Below are positions 10,709 through 19,448 of a stretch of DNA of 64,000 nucleotides, piece after piece. How positions within the stretch are numbered: the stretch's first letter is position 1; each line of letters begins with the position of its first letter. A model generated the notes under the pieces. It ran no database searches, was not told where the DNA came from, and saw only the letters and a program-made list of their open reading frames with translations. Source of the stretch: Hansschlegelia zhihuaiae (GTDB taxonomy: Bacteria; Pseudomonadota; Alphaproteobacteria; Rhizobiales; Methylopilaceae); NCBI RefSeq assembly GCF_004103825.1, contig NZ_RYFI01000013.1:34993-98992 (forward strand). The letters run 5' to 3'. The position numbers and the translations under genes are program-made.

Positions 10709-12394
10709 TCAGACAGGGGGATGGGGAATGGCGGAGATGAGTTCGCGCGTGTAGTCGGCCTCGGGCGCCTCCAGCACCTTCTCGGACGTGCCCTCTTCGA
10801 CGATGCGGCCCTGCCGCATGACGATGACGCGGTCGCAGAGCAGGCGCACGACATGGAGGTCGTGGCTGACGAACAGGTAGCTCATGCCGAGCTTCGCCTT
10901 CAGGTCGTCGAGCAGGTTGAGCACGACCGCCTGGACCGACACGTCGAGCGCGGCCGTCGGCTCGTCCAGGATGACGAGCTCCGGGTCGAGCGCGATGGCG
11001 CGCGCGATGCCGACACGGGCCTTCTGGCCGCCCGAGAGCTGGTGTGGGAAGCGGTCGAGCAGGTCGAGCGGCAGCCCGACCAGCGTGGCGAGCTCTTCGC
11101 AGCGCGTCCGGATCGCGTGGCGGCCCTTCAATGCGCTCATGCGCAGCAGCGGGTCGGCGATGGCGCGCGCGGCGGTGAAGCGCGGATTGAGGCTGTCGGT
11201 CGGATCCTGGAAGACCATCTGGATTCGCCGGCGATGTTTCGAGGCCGCGAAGCTCCTGGCCGGGATCGCGCCGATGTCGTCGCCGCCGAGCGTGATCTTG
11301 CCGGCCGTCGGGTCGAGCAGCCGCATCACCATCATCGAGGTCGTGGACTTGCCGCAGCCCGACTCGCCGACGAGCCCGAGGCTCTCGCCCCTGGCGATCT
11401 CGAACGAGATCCCGTCGACCGCGCGGAACGGCGCCTCGTCGGTTGCGGCCGCGCCGCCGCCGAACATCTGCCGCCAGGTCTTGCTCACCCCCTGGCGGGG
11501 ATATTCCTTCAGCAGGCCCTCGACCTTCAGCAGGGTTTCGCCCGATCCGGCGGCGGCCGGGCGCTCGGCAGGCGCGGTCCCTTCGGGCAGCAGCCCGCGC
11601 AAAGTCGAGCCCGGCCGCGGCGTCGCGCGCATCAGGCGCTTGGTGTAGTCGTCCTTCGGCGCTGCAAAGACCTCGCGGGCGCCGGCGGTCTCCACCACCT
11701 CGCCCTTCTTCATCACCACGACCTTGTCGCAATAGGCGGCCGCGAGGCCGAGGTCGTGGGTAATCAGAATCGTGGACATGCCCCGCGCCTTGGTGAGCTC
11801 GGAGACGAGGTCCATCACGGCCTTCTGGGTGGTGACGTCGAGGCCGGTGGTGGGCTCGTCGGCGATCAGCAGCTGCGGCCGGCAGGCGAGCGCGAGCGCG
11901 ATGACGATGCGCTGGCACATGCCGCCCGACAGCTCAAACGGATAGGCGTGGTAGCGCTCTTCCGGCCGCGCGATCCTGACCTGGGTCAGCATCTCGATCG
12001 CCTTGGCGCGGGCGTCCATCGAGCCGGCCTGAGCATGGCGGCGCAGCACATCCTCGATCTGGCGGCCCACTTTCCGGATCGGGTTCAGGGCCATGCGCGG
12101 GTTCTGGAAGATCATCGAGATCTCCCGGCCCCGCAGGTCGGTCATCTGGCGCTCGGTCGCGGCGCGCAAGTCGAGGCCCGAGAAGGCGACCGAGCCGTCG
12201 GCGATCCGGCCGGCGCGGTCGAGGATGCGCATCACCGCATAGGAGGTGACGGACTTCCCCGAGCCGGACTCGCCGACGACGCCGACGGTCTCGCCCTTGG
12301 CGACCTCGAGATCGACCCGCTTGACCGCCTGCACCGTTCCGCGCCGGGTCGCGAACTCGACCGTGAGCGCCTTGACGTCGAGAAGCGTGCTCAT
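10709..12394 (-). CDS. Dpp/Opp-type ABC transporter, fused dual ATPase
   Basis: A 561-residue protein with two complete ABC ATPase domains, equivalent to DppD and DppF fused. Domain 1 has Walker A GESGSGKS, signature LSGGMCQR and Walker B LLIADEPT. Domain 2 has GESGCGKS, LSGGQKAR and LVILDEPT. The start at 12394 lies 2 bases from the permease stop. It powers the importer formed with the two permeases and the binding protein. The frame upstream to 12553 is inside the permease gene. Confidence 0.93.
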   Translation of the reverse strand: MSTLLDVKALTVEFATRRGTVQAVKRVDLEVAKGETVGVVGESGSGKSVTSYAVMRILDRAGRIADGSVAFSGLDLRAATERQMTDLRGREISMIFQNPRMALNPIRKVGRQIEDVLRRHAQAGSMDARAKAIEMLTQVRIARPEERYHAYPFELSGGMCQRIVIALALACRPQLLIADEPTTGLDVTTQKAVMDLVSELTKARGMSTILITHDLGLAAAYCDKVVVMKKGEVVETAGAREVFAAPKDDYTKRLMRATPRPGSTLRGLLPEGTAPAERPAAAGSGETLLKVEGLLKEYPRQGVSKTWRQMFGGGAAATDEAPFRAVDGISFEIARGESLGLVGESGCGKSTTSMMVMRLLDPTAGKITLGGDDIGAIPARSFAASKHRRRIQMVFQDPTDSLNPRFTAARAIADPLLRMSALKGRHAIRTRCEELATLVGLPLDLLDRFPHQLSGGQKARVGIARAIALDPELVILDEPTAALDVSVQAVVLNLLDDLKAKLGMSYLFVSHDLHVVRLLCDRVIVMRQGRIVEEGTSEKVLEAPEADYTRELISAIPHPPV

Positions 12395-12396
12395 GC

Positions 12397-13323
12397 TCAC
12401 GTCCTCCGCTGCGGGTCGATGATGTCGCGCAGTCCGTCGCCGAGCAGGTTGAAGCAGAACACGGCGATCATCAGGGCGAGGCCGGGGAACAGGGCGATCC
12501 ACCATTCGCCCGAGATGATGAAGCCGGCGCCCTCCGCCACCATGATCCCCCATTCCGGGGTGGGCGGCTTGACCCCGAGACCGATGAACGACAGGCCCGC
12601 CGCGTTCAGGATCGCGTAGCCCATGGTCAGCGACATCTGCACCGCCATGATCGGCATGATGTTCGGCAGGATCTGCGTGAGCAGGATGCGCATCTCGGAA
12701 TTGCCCGTGAGGCGCGCCGCCTGAACGAAGCCGGCCTCCCGTCGGATGTTGGCCTCGGCCCGCGCGATGCGCTGGTACAGGGGAAAATTCACGATCGCGG
12801 TCGCGATGACGATGTTGGTCACCGTGTTGCCGAGCGCCGCTACGATGCCCATGGCGAGCACGAAGAGCGGGAACGCCATGATCGTGTCGCTGACCCGGCT
12901 CATGATCCGGTCGGTCCAGCCGCCGAAGAAGCCGGCGCAGATCCCTGCGAAGCCGCCGAGGCAGAACACCAGCGCGACCGAGCAGATCGCGATCACGAGG
13001 TCGAGCCTTGTCGCGACCAGCACGCGGGAGAAGATGTCCCGCCCGACCTGGTCGGTGCCGAACCAGTGCGCCGCAGATGGTGGCTGCAAGGCTGCGGCCG
13101 TGTCGGAGGCGAGGGGATCGTAAGGCGCGATGACCGGGCCGACGATCGCCGCCAGCGTGATCAGGAAGAACAGCGCGAAGGCGAAGCCGGTGACCGGGTT
13201 CGAGGTCGCGACGTAGCGGGCGTGACTGAGGGCGGCGGCGAAGCCGGTCGCGGGGCGGGCGGGCGTGGCCGCCGGCCCGGGGAGGGGCGCCGCCGCGGCG
13301 ACGGAGAGGTCGACGTTGCTCAT
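12397..13323 (-). CDS. Dpp/Opp-type ABC permease (DppC-like)
   Basis: A 308-residue inner-membrane permease. A proline/alanine-rich N-terminus leads into TM1 (FAFALFFLITLAAIVGPVIA, residues ~47-66), then the OppC/DppC N-terminal motif HWFGTDQVGRDIFSR. The EAA-type coupling loop appears as QAARLTGNSEMRILLTQILPN. It overlaps the DppB-like gene by 4 bases. Confidence 0.92.
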   Translation of the reverse strand: MSNVDLSVAAAAPLPGPAATPARPATGFAAALSHARYVATSNPVTGFAFALFFLITLAAIVGPVIAPYDPLASDTAAALQPPSAAHWFGTDQVGRDIFSRVLVATRLDLVIAICSVALVFCLGGFAGICAGFFGGWTDRIMSRVSDTIMAFPLFVLAMGIVAALGNTVTNIVIATAIVNFPLYQRIARAEANIRREAGFVQAARLTGNSEMRILLTQILPNIMPIMAVQMSLTMGYAILNAAGLSFIGLGVKPPTPEWGIMVAEGAGFIISGEWWIALFPGLALMIAVFCFNLLGDGLRDIIDPQRRT

Positions 13324-14330
13324 GCCTCGAGCCTCACGCGCGGGTCGATCAGGCCGTAGACCAGGTCGATGACAAGGTTCAGGGCGACGTAGAGCAGCGC
13401 CATGGCGAGCACGAAGCCCTGCACCGGCGCGTAGTCGGACTGGATCAGCGCCTCGACGGCGAAGGAGCCGACGCCGGGCCAGGCGAACACCTTCTCGACC
13501 AGGACATTGGCGCCGAGCAGGAAGGAGAACACCATGCCGAGCGTGGTGACGACCGGCAGCATCGCATTGCGGAAAGCGTAAGCCAGAATGACGGTGCGGG
13601 ACCGGAGGCCGGCGGCCCGCGCGGTGCGGATGAACTCCGACGACAGCACCGACAGCATCGAGGCGCGCGTCATGCGGGCGATCGGCGCGAGCGAGAACAG
13701 AGCGAGCGTCGCGGCCGGCAGGAAGAGCTGGGACGCGGCCGCCCGGAAGGTCTCGAGGTCGCCCGCCAGCAGACTGTCGATCGTGAAGAAGCCGGTGATC
13801 CGCTCGGGCTCGGTGAAGTAAACGTCGAGCCGTCCGACCGGCGCCGGGGCCCAGCCGAGCAGGTAGTAGAAGACGTAGACGAACAGCAGGCCGGTGAAGA
13901 ACACCGGCAGCGAGACGCCCGCGGTCGTCACCACGCGGCACACATGGTCGATGAAGGAGCCTTCCTTCACCGCCGCCAGGATGCCGAGCGGGATCGCGAT
14001 CGACATCGAGATCAGGAGCGCGGTCAGCGTCAGCTCGGCCGAGGCCGGCAGCCTGGCCGCGAGCTCGGTCAGCACCGGCTGGCCGGTCGAGAGCGCGTTG
14101 CCGAGATTGCCGGTCGCGAGATCCTTGACGTAAGCAGCAAACTGCACCGGCAGGGGCTGGTCGAGGCCGAGCGCCGCGCGGATCTGGTCGATCGACGCCT
14201 GATCGGCGGTCGGGCCCGCGAAATAGGCCGCCGGGTCGCCCGGCAGCACGCGGGTCAGCAGGAAGGTCACGATCACCACGCCGATCAGCGTCGGCACGAT
14301 GGTCGCAAGACGTCGCGCGACAGCGCGCAT
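13320..14330 (-). CDS. Dpp/Opp-type ABC permease (DppB-like)
   Basis: A 336-residue permease. TM1 (IVPTLIGVVIVTFLLTRVLPGDPA) is the signature opening of DppB/OppB proteins, and the coupling loop reads [22 protein letters not shown]. The start at 14330 is supported by this N-terminus; the longer frame to 14561 runs through a dispersed repeat. It lies 252 bases downstream of the binding-protein gene, with the repeat between, so expression may be differentially tuned. Confidence 0.92.
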   Translation of the reverse strand: MRAVARRLATIVPTLIGVVIVTFLLTRVLPGDPAAYFAGPTADQASIDQIRAALGLDQPLPVQFAAYVKDLATGNLGNALSTGQPVLTELAARLPASAELTLTALLISMSIAIPLGILAAVKEGSFIDHVCRVVTTAGVSLPVFFTGLLFVYVFYYLLGWAPAPVGRLDVYFTEPERITGFFTIDSLLAGDLETFRAAASQLFLPAATLALFSLAPIARMTRASMLSVLSSEFIRTARAAGLRSRTVILAYAFRNAMLPVVTTLGMVFSFLLGANVLVEKVFAWPGVGSFAVEALIQSDYAPVQGFVLAMALLYVALNLVIDLVYGLIDPRVRLEA

Positions 14331-14445
14331 CGGCGGCCTCCTATCGGTTTTGGCGCGGCCGTTCAGGCCGCGGGCGGCATGCGCATGCGTATGCGGGTGG
14401 CGCTGATCGCCGGCCGAGTCGACGGCATGTCGAGATGATGCGTCC

Positions 14446-14529
14446 GTCATGCCCGGGCTTGACCCGGGCATCGATCTGACCGGCCGCGTCCGCGGCCAAT
14501 GGATCGCCGGGTCAAGCCCGACGATGACG
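14446..14529. repeat. Dispersed palindromic repeat
   Basis: A two-armed imperfect palindrome. The left arm begins GTCATGCCCGGGCTTGACCC, and the right arm (14499-14529) is its reverse complement with a few changes. Each arm is also self-complementary. A GGCCGCG/CGCGGCC pair sits between them. Elements of this kind, ending in GATGACG, are common between genes in rhizobia and relatives. It lies inside the transporter operon and may act as an mRNA hairpin. Confidence 0.75.
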
Positions 14530-14582
14530 CTCCATTGGCTATTGCCCGGAAGCGTCGCCAAGCATGGCGGCGCCCGCCGCCC

Positions 14583-16211
14583 TCACGCCACAGTCTTCAC
14601 CAGAGAGCGGTAGTCGAGCTGGCGGTGGAACCAGTAGGCGTAGCCGCCGATCGACTTCTGCATCGCGACGTTGAGGTAAGGCTGGAACAGCGGGATGCGC
14701 GGCGCGTCGTCATAGGCGATCTCGATCATCTTTTTGACTGACGCTTCGTAGGTCGCCTTGTCGCCGCTCGCGGCGGCGGCGCGCGCGGCGTCGACCTCCT
14801 TGTCAAGCGCCGGGTTCTTGTAGGCCATCGTGTTGAACACGGCGTTCTGGCCGTGATAGGCCCAGAAGAAGAAGTATTCGGGATAGTCGAGCCAGCCCGA
14901 GAAGAAGTTGATCATGAATGGCATCGACTTCTTGGCCATCTCGCCGCGCCAGTTCGCGCCGGGCACCTTCTCGATCGCGGCCTTGATCCCGATCTGGGCG
15001 AGGCTCTCCTGGATGAGCACGGCGACGGGCTCGCCCACGACGCCCTGTCCGAGATCGAAGGAGAGCCTGGTCTCGAAGCCTTCCGCGAGGCCGGCCTCGG
15101 CGAGCAGCGCCTTGGCCTTGGCGATGTCCGTCGTGTAGGCGGCGGGACGCGGCCAGCTGAGATCGTCCGGCTTGTTGGAGGCCGCGCCGAACAGCGGCTT
15201 CGCCTCGCCGAACAGAACCGCGTCCATGATCTTCTGGTAGGGGATCGCATAGGCGATCGCCTGCCGGACCTTGACGTTGTCGAAGGGCGGCTTGGTGACG
15301 TTCATCTCGATCGACCACATGCCGTTCGAGATCGGCGTCGAGGCGACCGCGACCTTCCCGGCCTTCTTCATCTCGGAGAAGTCCTTCGCCGGCAGGTCGA
15401 AGGAGACGTCGGCGTCGCCGCGCTCGACCAGCGCGCGCCGGTTGCCGGCGGAGGGGATCGTGCGCCAGATCACGCGCTTCAGGTCGGGCAGGGGACCGCT
15501 CTTCCAGTCGTCGTAGCGGGCGTAGACGACCTCGGCGCCGGGCGTCCATTTGGCGACTTTGAAGGCGCCGCCGCCCGCGACGTTGTTCTTGGTGTAGTCG
15601 AGGCCCCAGGGGTCCTTCTCGGTCGCGTTCTTCTTGACCAGCGCCGAGTTGAACACCGCCGGCACGATCACGGCGATGTCGGGAAGCGTCAGTGCGTCGG
15701 GCCGGACGAACTCGACCCGGAAGGTGTGGTCGTCGACCGCGGAGAACTGCTCCGGCTTCAGCAGGCTGCCAGCGGCCATCTGGGTGGTGGGGAAGCCGCC
15801 CACCGTGACGGCTCGGTCGAAGGACCATTTGACGTCGGCCGCCGTGACCGGCGTTCCGTCATGGAACTTGGCGTCCTTGCGGAGCTTGAACGTGATGCCC
15901 TTGTCGTCGGCCTGCCAGCTCTCGGCGAGCTCCGGCGCGATCACGTCCTTATCGTAGGAGCGAGATCCGTCGGGGAGCGTCTTGATCCCGTAGGTGACGA
16001 GCCGGTCATAGCAGTTCCAGGCCGCCTCGTAGCCGGGCCGGTTGGCGCCGACGCCGTGGATGTCGAGATTGTTCGGCCCGTTCTCGGAGATCAGCAGCAG
16101 CGTGTCCTGCTTGGCGCCTTGCGCGAAGGCGCGCGCCCAGGGGAGGCCTGAGCCGAGAAGCCCGGCGGCTGCGGCGGACGAGGCGGAAGCAAGGAATGCG
16201 CGGCGGTCCAT
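14583..16211 (-). CDS. Dpp/Opp-type solute-binding protein (SBP_bac_5)
   Basis: A 542-residue periplasmic binding protein. The N-terminus MDRRAFLASASSAAAAGLLG is a twin-arginine-style signal peptide ending near ALAWARAFA-type small residues (cleavage after about residue 31). The mature part has SBP_bac_5 features: LAESWQADDKGITFKLRKDAKFHDGTPV cut to its core FKLRKDAKFHDGTPV, and VRQAIAYAIPYQKIM. It delivers substrate to the importer encoded downstream. Neighbouring allophanate hydrolase suggests a small N-rich compound rather than a peptide, but that is inference. Confidence 0.93.
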   Translation of the reverse strand: MDRRAFLASASSAAAAGLLGSGLPWARAFAQGAKQDTLLLISENGPNNLDIHGVGANRPGYEAAWNCYDRLVTYGIKTLPDGSRSYDKDVIAPELAESWQADDKGITFKLRKDAKFHDGTPVTAADVKWSFDRAVTVGGFPTTQMAAGSLLKPEQFSAVDDHTFRVEFVRPDALTLPDIAVIVPAVFNSALVKKNATEKDPWGLDYTKNNVAGGGAFKVAKWTPGAEVVYARYDDWKSGPLPDLKRVIWRTIPSAGNRRALVERGDADVSFDLPAKDFSEMKKAGKVAVASTPISNGMWSIEMNVTKPPFDNVKVRQAIAYAIPYQKIMDAVLFGEAKPLFGAASNKPDDLSWPRPAAYTTDIAKAKALLAEAGLAEGFETRLSFDLGQGVVGEPVAVLIQESLAQIGIKAAIEKVPGANWRGEMAKKSMPFMINFFSGWLDYPEYFFFWAYHGQNAVFNTMAYKNPALDKEVDAARAAAASGDKATYEASVKKMIEIAYDDAPRIPLFQPYLNVAMQKSIGGYAYWFHRQLDYRSLVKTVA

Positions 16212-16248
16212 GGCGTGTCTCCCGGCTGCGCTCTGAGGATGCCCCGAT

Positions 16249-16320
16249 ATTGTATGCAATATGCAAAAATTGCATGCTTAAATGCTTAGCAAGCGTGCAC
16301 AAAGAATAGAGTGCATACGC
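16249..16320. promoter_or_regulatory. TGCAT-type operator cluster
   Basis: The 168-base gap between the binding-protein gene and the divergent GntR gene holds three related boxes: ATTGTATGCAAT at 16249-16260 (near-palindromic), ATTGCATGC at 16269-16277 and GTGCATACGC at 16311-16320. FadR-subfamily GntR regulators bind palindromes with a GTAT..AC or TGCA core, so these are plausible autoregulatory and importer operators. Confidence 0.45.
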
Positions 16321-16379
16321 TTTAGGCTTGTGCAGGTCGCCGATGCGGGCCATCGTTTTCAGGCAGCGGAGCCCCCCAA

Positions 16380-17060
16380 ATGGTGTTTCTCGACGATCGC
16401 ACCCGCGCCGACCGCCTGGTCGCCGACGTCTCGCAGGACATCATCGACGGCGCCTTCGCGCCCGGCGAACGGCTCGACGAACTGTCGCTCGCCGAACGCT
16501 ACGGCGTGTCGCGAACGCCGGTCCGCGAAGCGCTGAGGCGGCTCGCCTCCAGTGGGCTGGTCGACGTGCGGCCGCGCCGCGGAGCTGTCGTTGCAAGCAT
16601 CACGCCAGCCAAGCTCGCCGAGCTGTTCGGCGCGATGGCCGAACTCGAGGCGACCTGCGCGCGGCTGGCGGCGATCGGCATGAGCCCGCTCGAGCGCCGC
16701 CGCCTCGAGGATTTTCACGCTTCGATGGCGCCACTCGCCGACGCGGACGACGCCGACGGCTTCGCGGCCGCGAACCTCACCTTCCACTCCCAGATCTACG
16801 CCGGCGCCCATAATGGGCACCTGGCCGAGATCGCGGCGGGCCTCAGGGCGCGGCTGCTGCCCTATCGCCGCGCCCAGTTCCGCACGCCGGGCCGGCTGCC
16901 GCGCTCGCATGCCGAGCACGGCGTGGTGGTGGCCGCGATCCTCGCCGCCGACGCCGCCGAGGCGCATACCGCGATGCTGCGGCATGTGAGCCTCGTTGAG
17001 GATTCGTTCGAGCGCCTCGCCGCGCTTCAGCCGGCGACGCGGCGGGCCGTCCGCGCGTAG
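16380..17060 (+). CDS. GntR regulator, FadR/FCD subfamily
   Basis: A 226-residue regulator. Residues ~10-75 are a GntR winged helix (SLAERYGVSRTPVREALRRL, then the wing RRGAVVAS). Residues ~80-215 are a helical FCD ligand domain with a possible metal site made of His residues in FHSQIY, SHAEHG and MLRHVSL. It is divergent from the importer gene, so it probably represses the allophanate hydrolase/importer set until the transported compound or a product binds. Confidence 0.9.
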   Translation: MVFLDDRTRADRLVADVSQDIIDGAFAPGERLDELSLAERYGVSRTPVREALRRLASSGLVDVRPRRGAVVASITPAKLAELFGAMAELEATCARLAAIGMSPLERRRLEDFHASMAPLADADDADGFAAANLTFHSQIYAGAHNGHLAEIAAGLRARLLPYRRAQFRTPGRLPRSHAEHGVVVAAILAADAAEAHTAMLRHVSLVEDSFERLAALQPATRRAVRA

Positions 17061-17205
17061 CCAGTTCGCCAGCAGGACTTCGTCAGCGCCGGCGCCTGAC
17101 CGGCCGCCAGCTCGCGACCGCCTGGCTTCTCGGCAGCATTGGGATGTTCCGTGCACGGCGAACCGCCGCAGGCGGGCTTTGACTTGAACGACCCGCGCCT
17201 CATCT

Positions 17206-17246
17206 AAATTTCAGATCGTGAAATATTGCTCTGCAATATGAAATTT
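17206..17246. promoter_or_regulatory. Putative IclR operator upstream of iclR
   Basis: Two overlapping dyads: TTTCA-N5-TGAAA at 17209-17223 and ATATTGC-TCT-GCAATAT at 17223-17239, flanked by AAATTTCA (17206) and TGAAATTT (17239-17246). The minus strand from 17246 to 17234 reads AAATTTCATATTG, a sequence repeated exactly at 30081-30093 before the porin gene. It is AT-rich against a GC-rich background and lies just before the regulator gene, as expected of an autoregulated IclR site. Confidence 0.55.
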
Positions 17247-17284
17247 GGTTGACCTATCGGCTCATCAGCCTTTTGATAGGAGGC

Positions 17285-18118
17285 ATGGGACCCGTGCTCC
17301 TCTCCGACGCCGATCTGGACAAGGCCGCCCCCGCGGCGCCGGTCGCGCTGCGGCCGACGGCGATCCAGTCCGTCGACCGCGCGCTGACGCTTCTGGAGCT
17401 GATCGCCTCGGCGGGCGGCGACGTCGGACTGAACGAGCTTGCGGCGCGGGCCGAGCTCAACCCCTCGACCTGCCATCATCTGCTCGCGACGCTCGCCCAA
17501 CGCGGCTATGTGGCGAAGGCGCCGGGGCGGCGCTACCGGCTCGGCTCCCGGATGCTGGCCTTCAGCCAGGCCTGCCTGCGCCAGGTCGACCTGCCGCAGC
17601 GCGCCGCGCCCTATCTCGAGAAGATCAACGAGGCGACCGGCGAGACCGTGCATCTCGCGATCCTGCAGGGCGACGAACTGATGACCGTCGCCAAGCGCGA
17701 CGCGCGCCACGCCGTCCGGGTCGACGCCGGCACCGTCGGCAAGAGCGACGCCGCGCACGCCACCGCCACGGGGAAGGCGATTCTTGCCTGGCTGCCGGAG
17801 CCCGAGATCGAGCGCATCGTCGCGGCGCGGGGGCTTCGGGCCTTCACGCCCAACACCATCACGACCTTCCCGACGCTGATCGAGGAGCTGCGCTCGGTGC
17901 GGCGCGAGGGTTTCGCGATGGACCGCGAGGAGTTCCAGCCCTTCGTGGTCTGCGTCGGCGCGCCGATCCGCGACCTAACGGGCGCGGTGGTCGGCTCGAT
18001 CAGCGCCTCGACCCCCGTGTTCCGCGCGACCGAGGAGCACCTGACGCTGATGCGCGCGGAAGTGGTCGGCGCGACCCGACTTCTGTCGGACGAGCTTGGA
18101 CACGCCGCGGCCGCCTGA
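17285..18118 (+). CDS. IclR family transcriptional regulator
   Basis: About 277 residues: an IclR winged helix (SVDRALTLLELIASAGG, then LNELAARAELNPSTCHHLLATL) followed by an IclR effector domain (VHLAILQGDELMTVAKR; AHATATGKAILAW; VGAPIRDLTGAVVGSISAS). The start is uncertain. ATG 17285 has AGGAGG only one base upstream, a GTG at 17294 has it at 10 bases, and an in-frame TTG lies at 17249. It heads the same-strand catabolic operon and probably responds to a pathway acid. Confidence 0.9.
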   Translation: MGPVLLSDADLDKAAPAAPVALRPTAIQSVDRALTLLELIASAGGDVGLNELAARAELNPSTCHHLLATLAQRGYVAKAPGRRYRLGSRMLAFSQACLRQVDLPQRAAPYLEKINEATGETVHLAILQGDELMTVAKRDARHAVRVDAGTVGKSDAAHATATGKAILAWLPEPEIERIVAARGLRAFTPNTITTFPTLIEELRSVRREGFAMDREEFQPFVVCVGAPIRDLTGAVVGSISASTPVFRATEEHLTLMRAEVVGATRLLSDELGHAAAA

Positions 18119-18184
18119 GCCGCTGACAGATCACGCGGCCCGGCCAACGGGCCCGACGGAAACGATGACCTCGAGGAGTTCGCC

Positions 18185-19348
18185 ATGCGCGCTGAAGGCG
18201 TGAAGACCGACCCGAACTATCCGATCCCGGAGACCATGAAGGCCTGGGTCCTTGGCGATCCCGACCAGCTGACGCTCGCCGACAAGCCCGTTCCGACACC
18301 GAAGAAGGCCGAGGTGCTGGTCCGGATCGACGCCGTCGCGATCTGCGCGACCGATCTCGAGATCATCCACAAGGGTCCGCCCGCCCAGATCCAGGGCGGC
18401 CTGCCGTTCAACAAGAACTTCACGCCGGGCCACGAATATATGGGCACCGTCGTCGCGCTCGGACCGGGCGTCGACGAGTACCGGATCGGCCAGCGCGTCA
18501 CGGTCGAGATCCATGCCGGTTGCGGGCAGTGCAAGCGCTGCCGCGAGGGCATGTACACGGCCTGCCACAATTACGGCCTGAACTATGGCGACCGCGACAA
18601 GGGCCACCGCGCCAATGGCTTCACCACCGACGGCGGCTTCGCCGAATATGCGGTCAACAACATCAACACGCTGGTGCCCGTCGCCGACACGATGTCGGAC
18701 GAGGAGGCGACGCTTGTCGTCACCGCCGGCACCGCGATGTACGGCCTGACCGAGCTCGGCGGCTTGGTGGCGGGCGAGAGCGTCGCGGTGCTCGGCCCCG
18801 GCCCGATCGGCCTCCTAGGCGTCGCGGTCGCCAAGGCGCTCGGCGCCCAGCCCGTGATCCTCACCGGGACCCGCGACAACCGGCTCGAGATGGGCCTCGA
18901 GCTCGGCGCCGATCACGTCATCAATGTGAGGAAGGAATCCGACGTCGTCGGCAAGGTCCGCGAACTCACCGGCGGCAAGGGGCTCGACTATGTGGTCGAG
19001 TGCTCCGGCGCGCCGGACGCCATCAACGAGGCCGCGAGGATGCTGAACCGCGGCGGCAAGATCTGTCTCGCGGCGTTCCCGCACGAGCCGACGCCGATCG
19101 ACGTCGCCTATCTCGTGCGCAACAACATCTACCTCTACGGCATCCGCGGCGAGGGCAAGAGCGCGACCCACCGCGCCGAGGCCTTCATGGCCCAGAAGCG
19201 GTTCGACGCGACCAAGATCCACACCCACACCTTCCCGCTCCAGGACCTGCCGACGGCGCTGAAATACGCCCGCGAGCGGATCGAGGACGCGATCAAGGTG
19301 GTGGTTAAGACGCGGTCAACCGAAGCCCATCGGATCGCCGCCGAGTGA
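18185..19348 (+). CDS. Zinc-dependent medium-chain alcohol dehydrogenase
   Basis: A 387-residue MDR enzyme oxidising an alcohol with NAD(P). Catalytic zinc ligands are Cys54 (AICATDLE) and His83/Glu84 (PGHEYMG). The structural zinc site is Cys113, 116, 119 and 127. The cofactor loop VLGPGPIGLLGVAVAK is near residue 197. It resembles the threonine/sorbitol/butanediol dehydrogenase branch without a clear single match. As the first enzyme of the operon it may oxidise a polyol or hydroxy acid. GAGGAG lies upstream of the ATG. Confidence 0.88.
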   Translation: MRAEGVKTDPNYPIPETMKAWVLGDPDQLTLADKPVPTPKKAEVLVRIDAVAICATDLEIIHKGPPAQIQGGLPFNKNFTPGHEYMGTVVALGPGVDEYRIGQRVTVEIHAGCGQCKRCREGMYTACHNYGLNYGDRDKGHRANGFTTDGGFAEYAVNNINTLVPVADTMSDEEATLVVTAGTAMYGLTELGGLVAGESVAVLGPGPIGLLGVAVAKALGAQPVILTGTRDNRLEMGLELGADHVINVRKESDVVGKVRELTGGKGLDYVVECSGAPDAINEAARMLNRGGKICLAAFPHEPTPIDVAYLVRNNIYLYGIRGEGKSATHRAEAFMAQKRFDATKIHTHTFPLQDLPTALKYARERIEDAIKVVVKTRSTEAHRIAAE

Positions 19349-19448
19349 TCCCGAGGGGCCGGGCGCGGGTCGCTTCATCCCGCGCCTGTCCCGCCGGCCT
19401 TCGACGCCGAACCGCCATCGCGAAGACGCCGACGCCCAGGAGCGATCC

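Noticed and set aside
14330-14561. N-terminal extension of the DppB-like permease
   Set aside because: The extension is translated dispersed repeat, and the family N-terminus begins at 14330.
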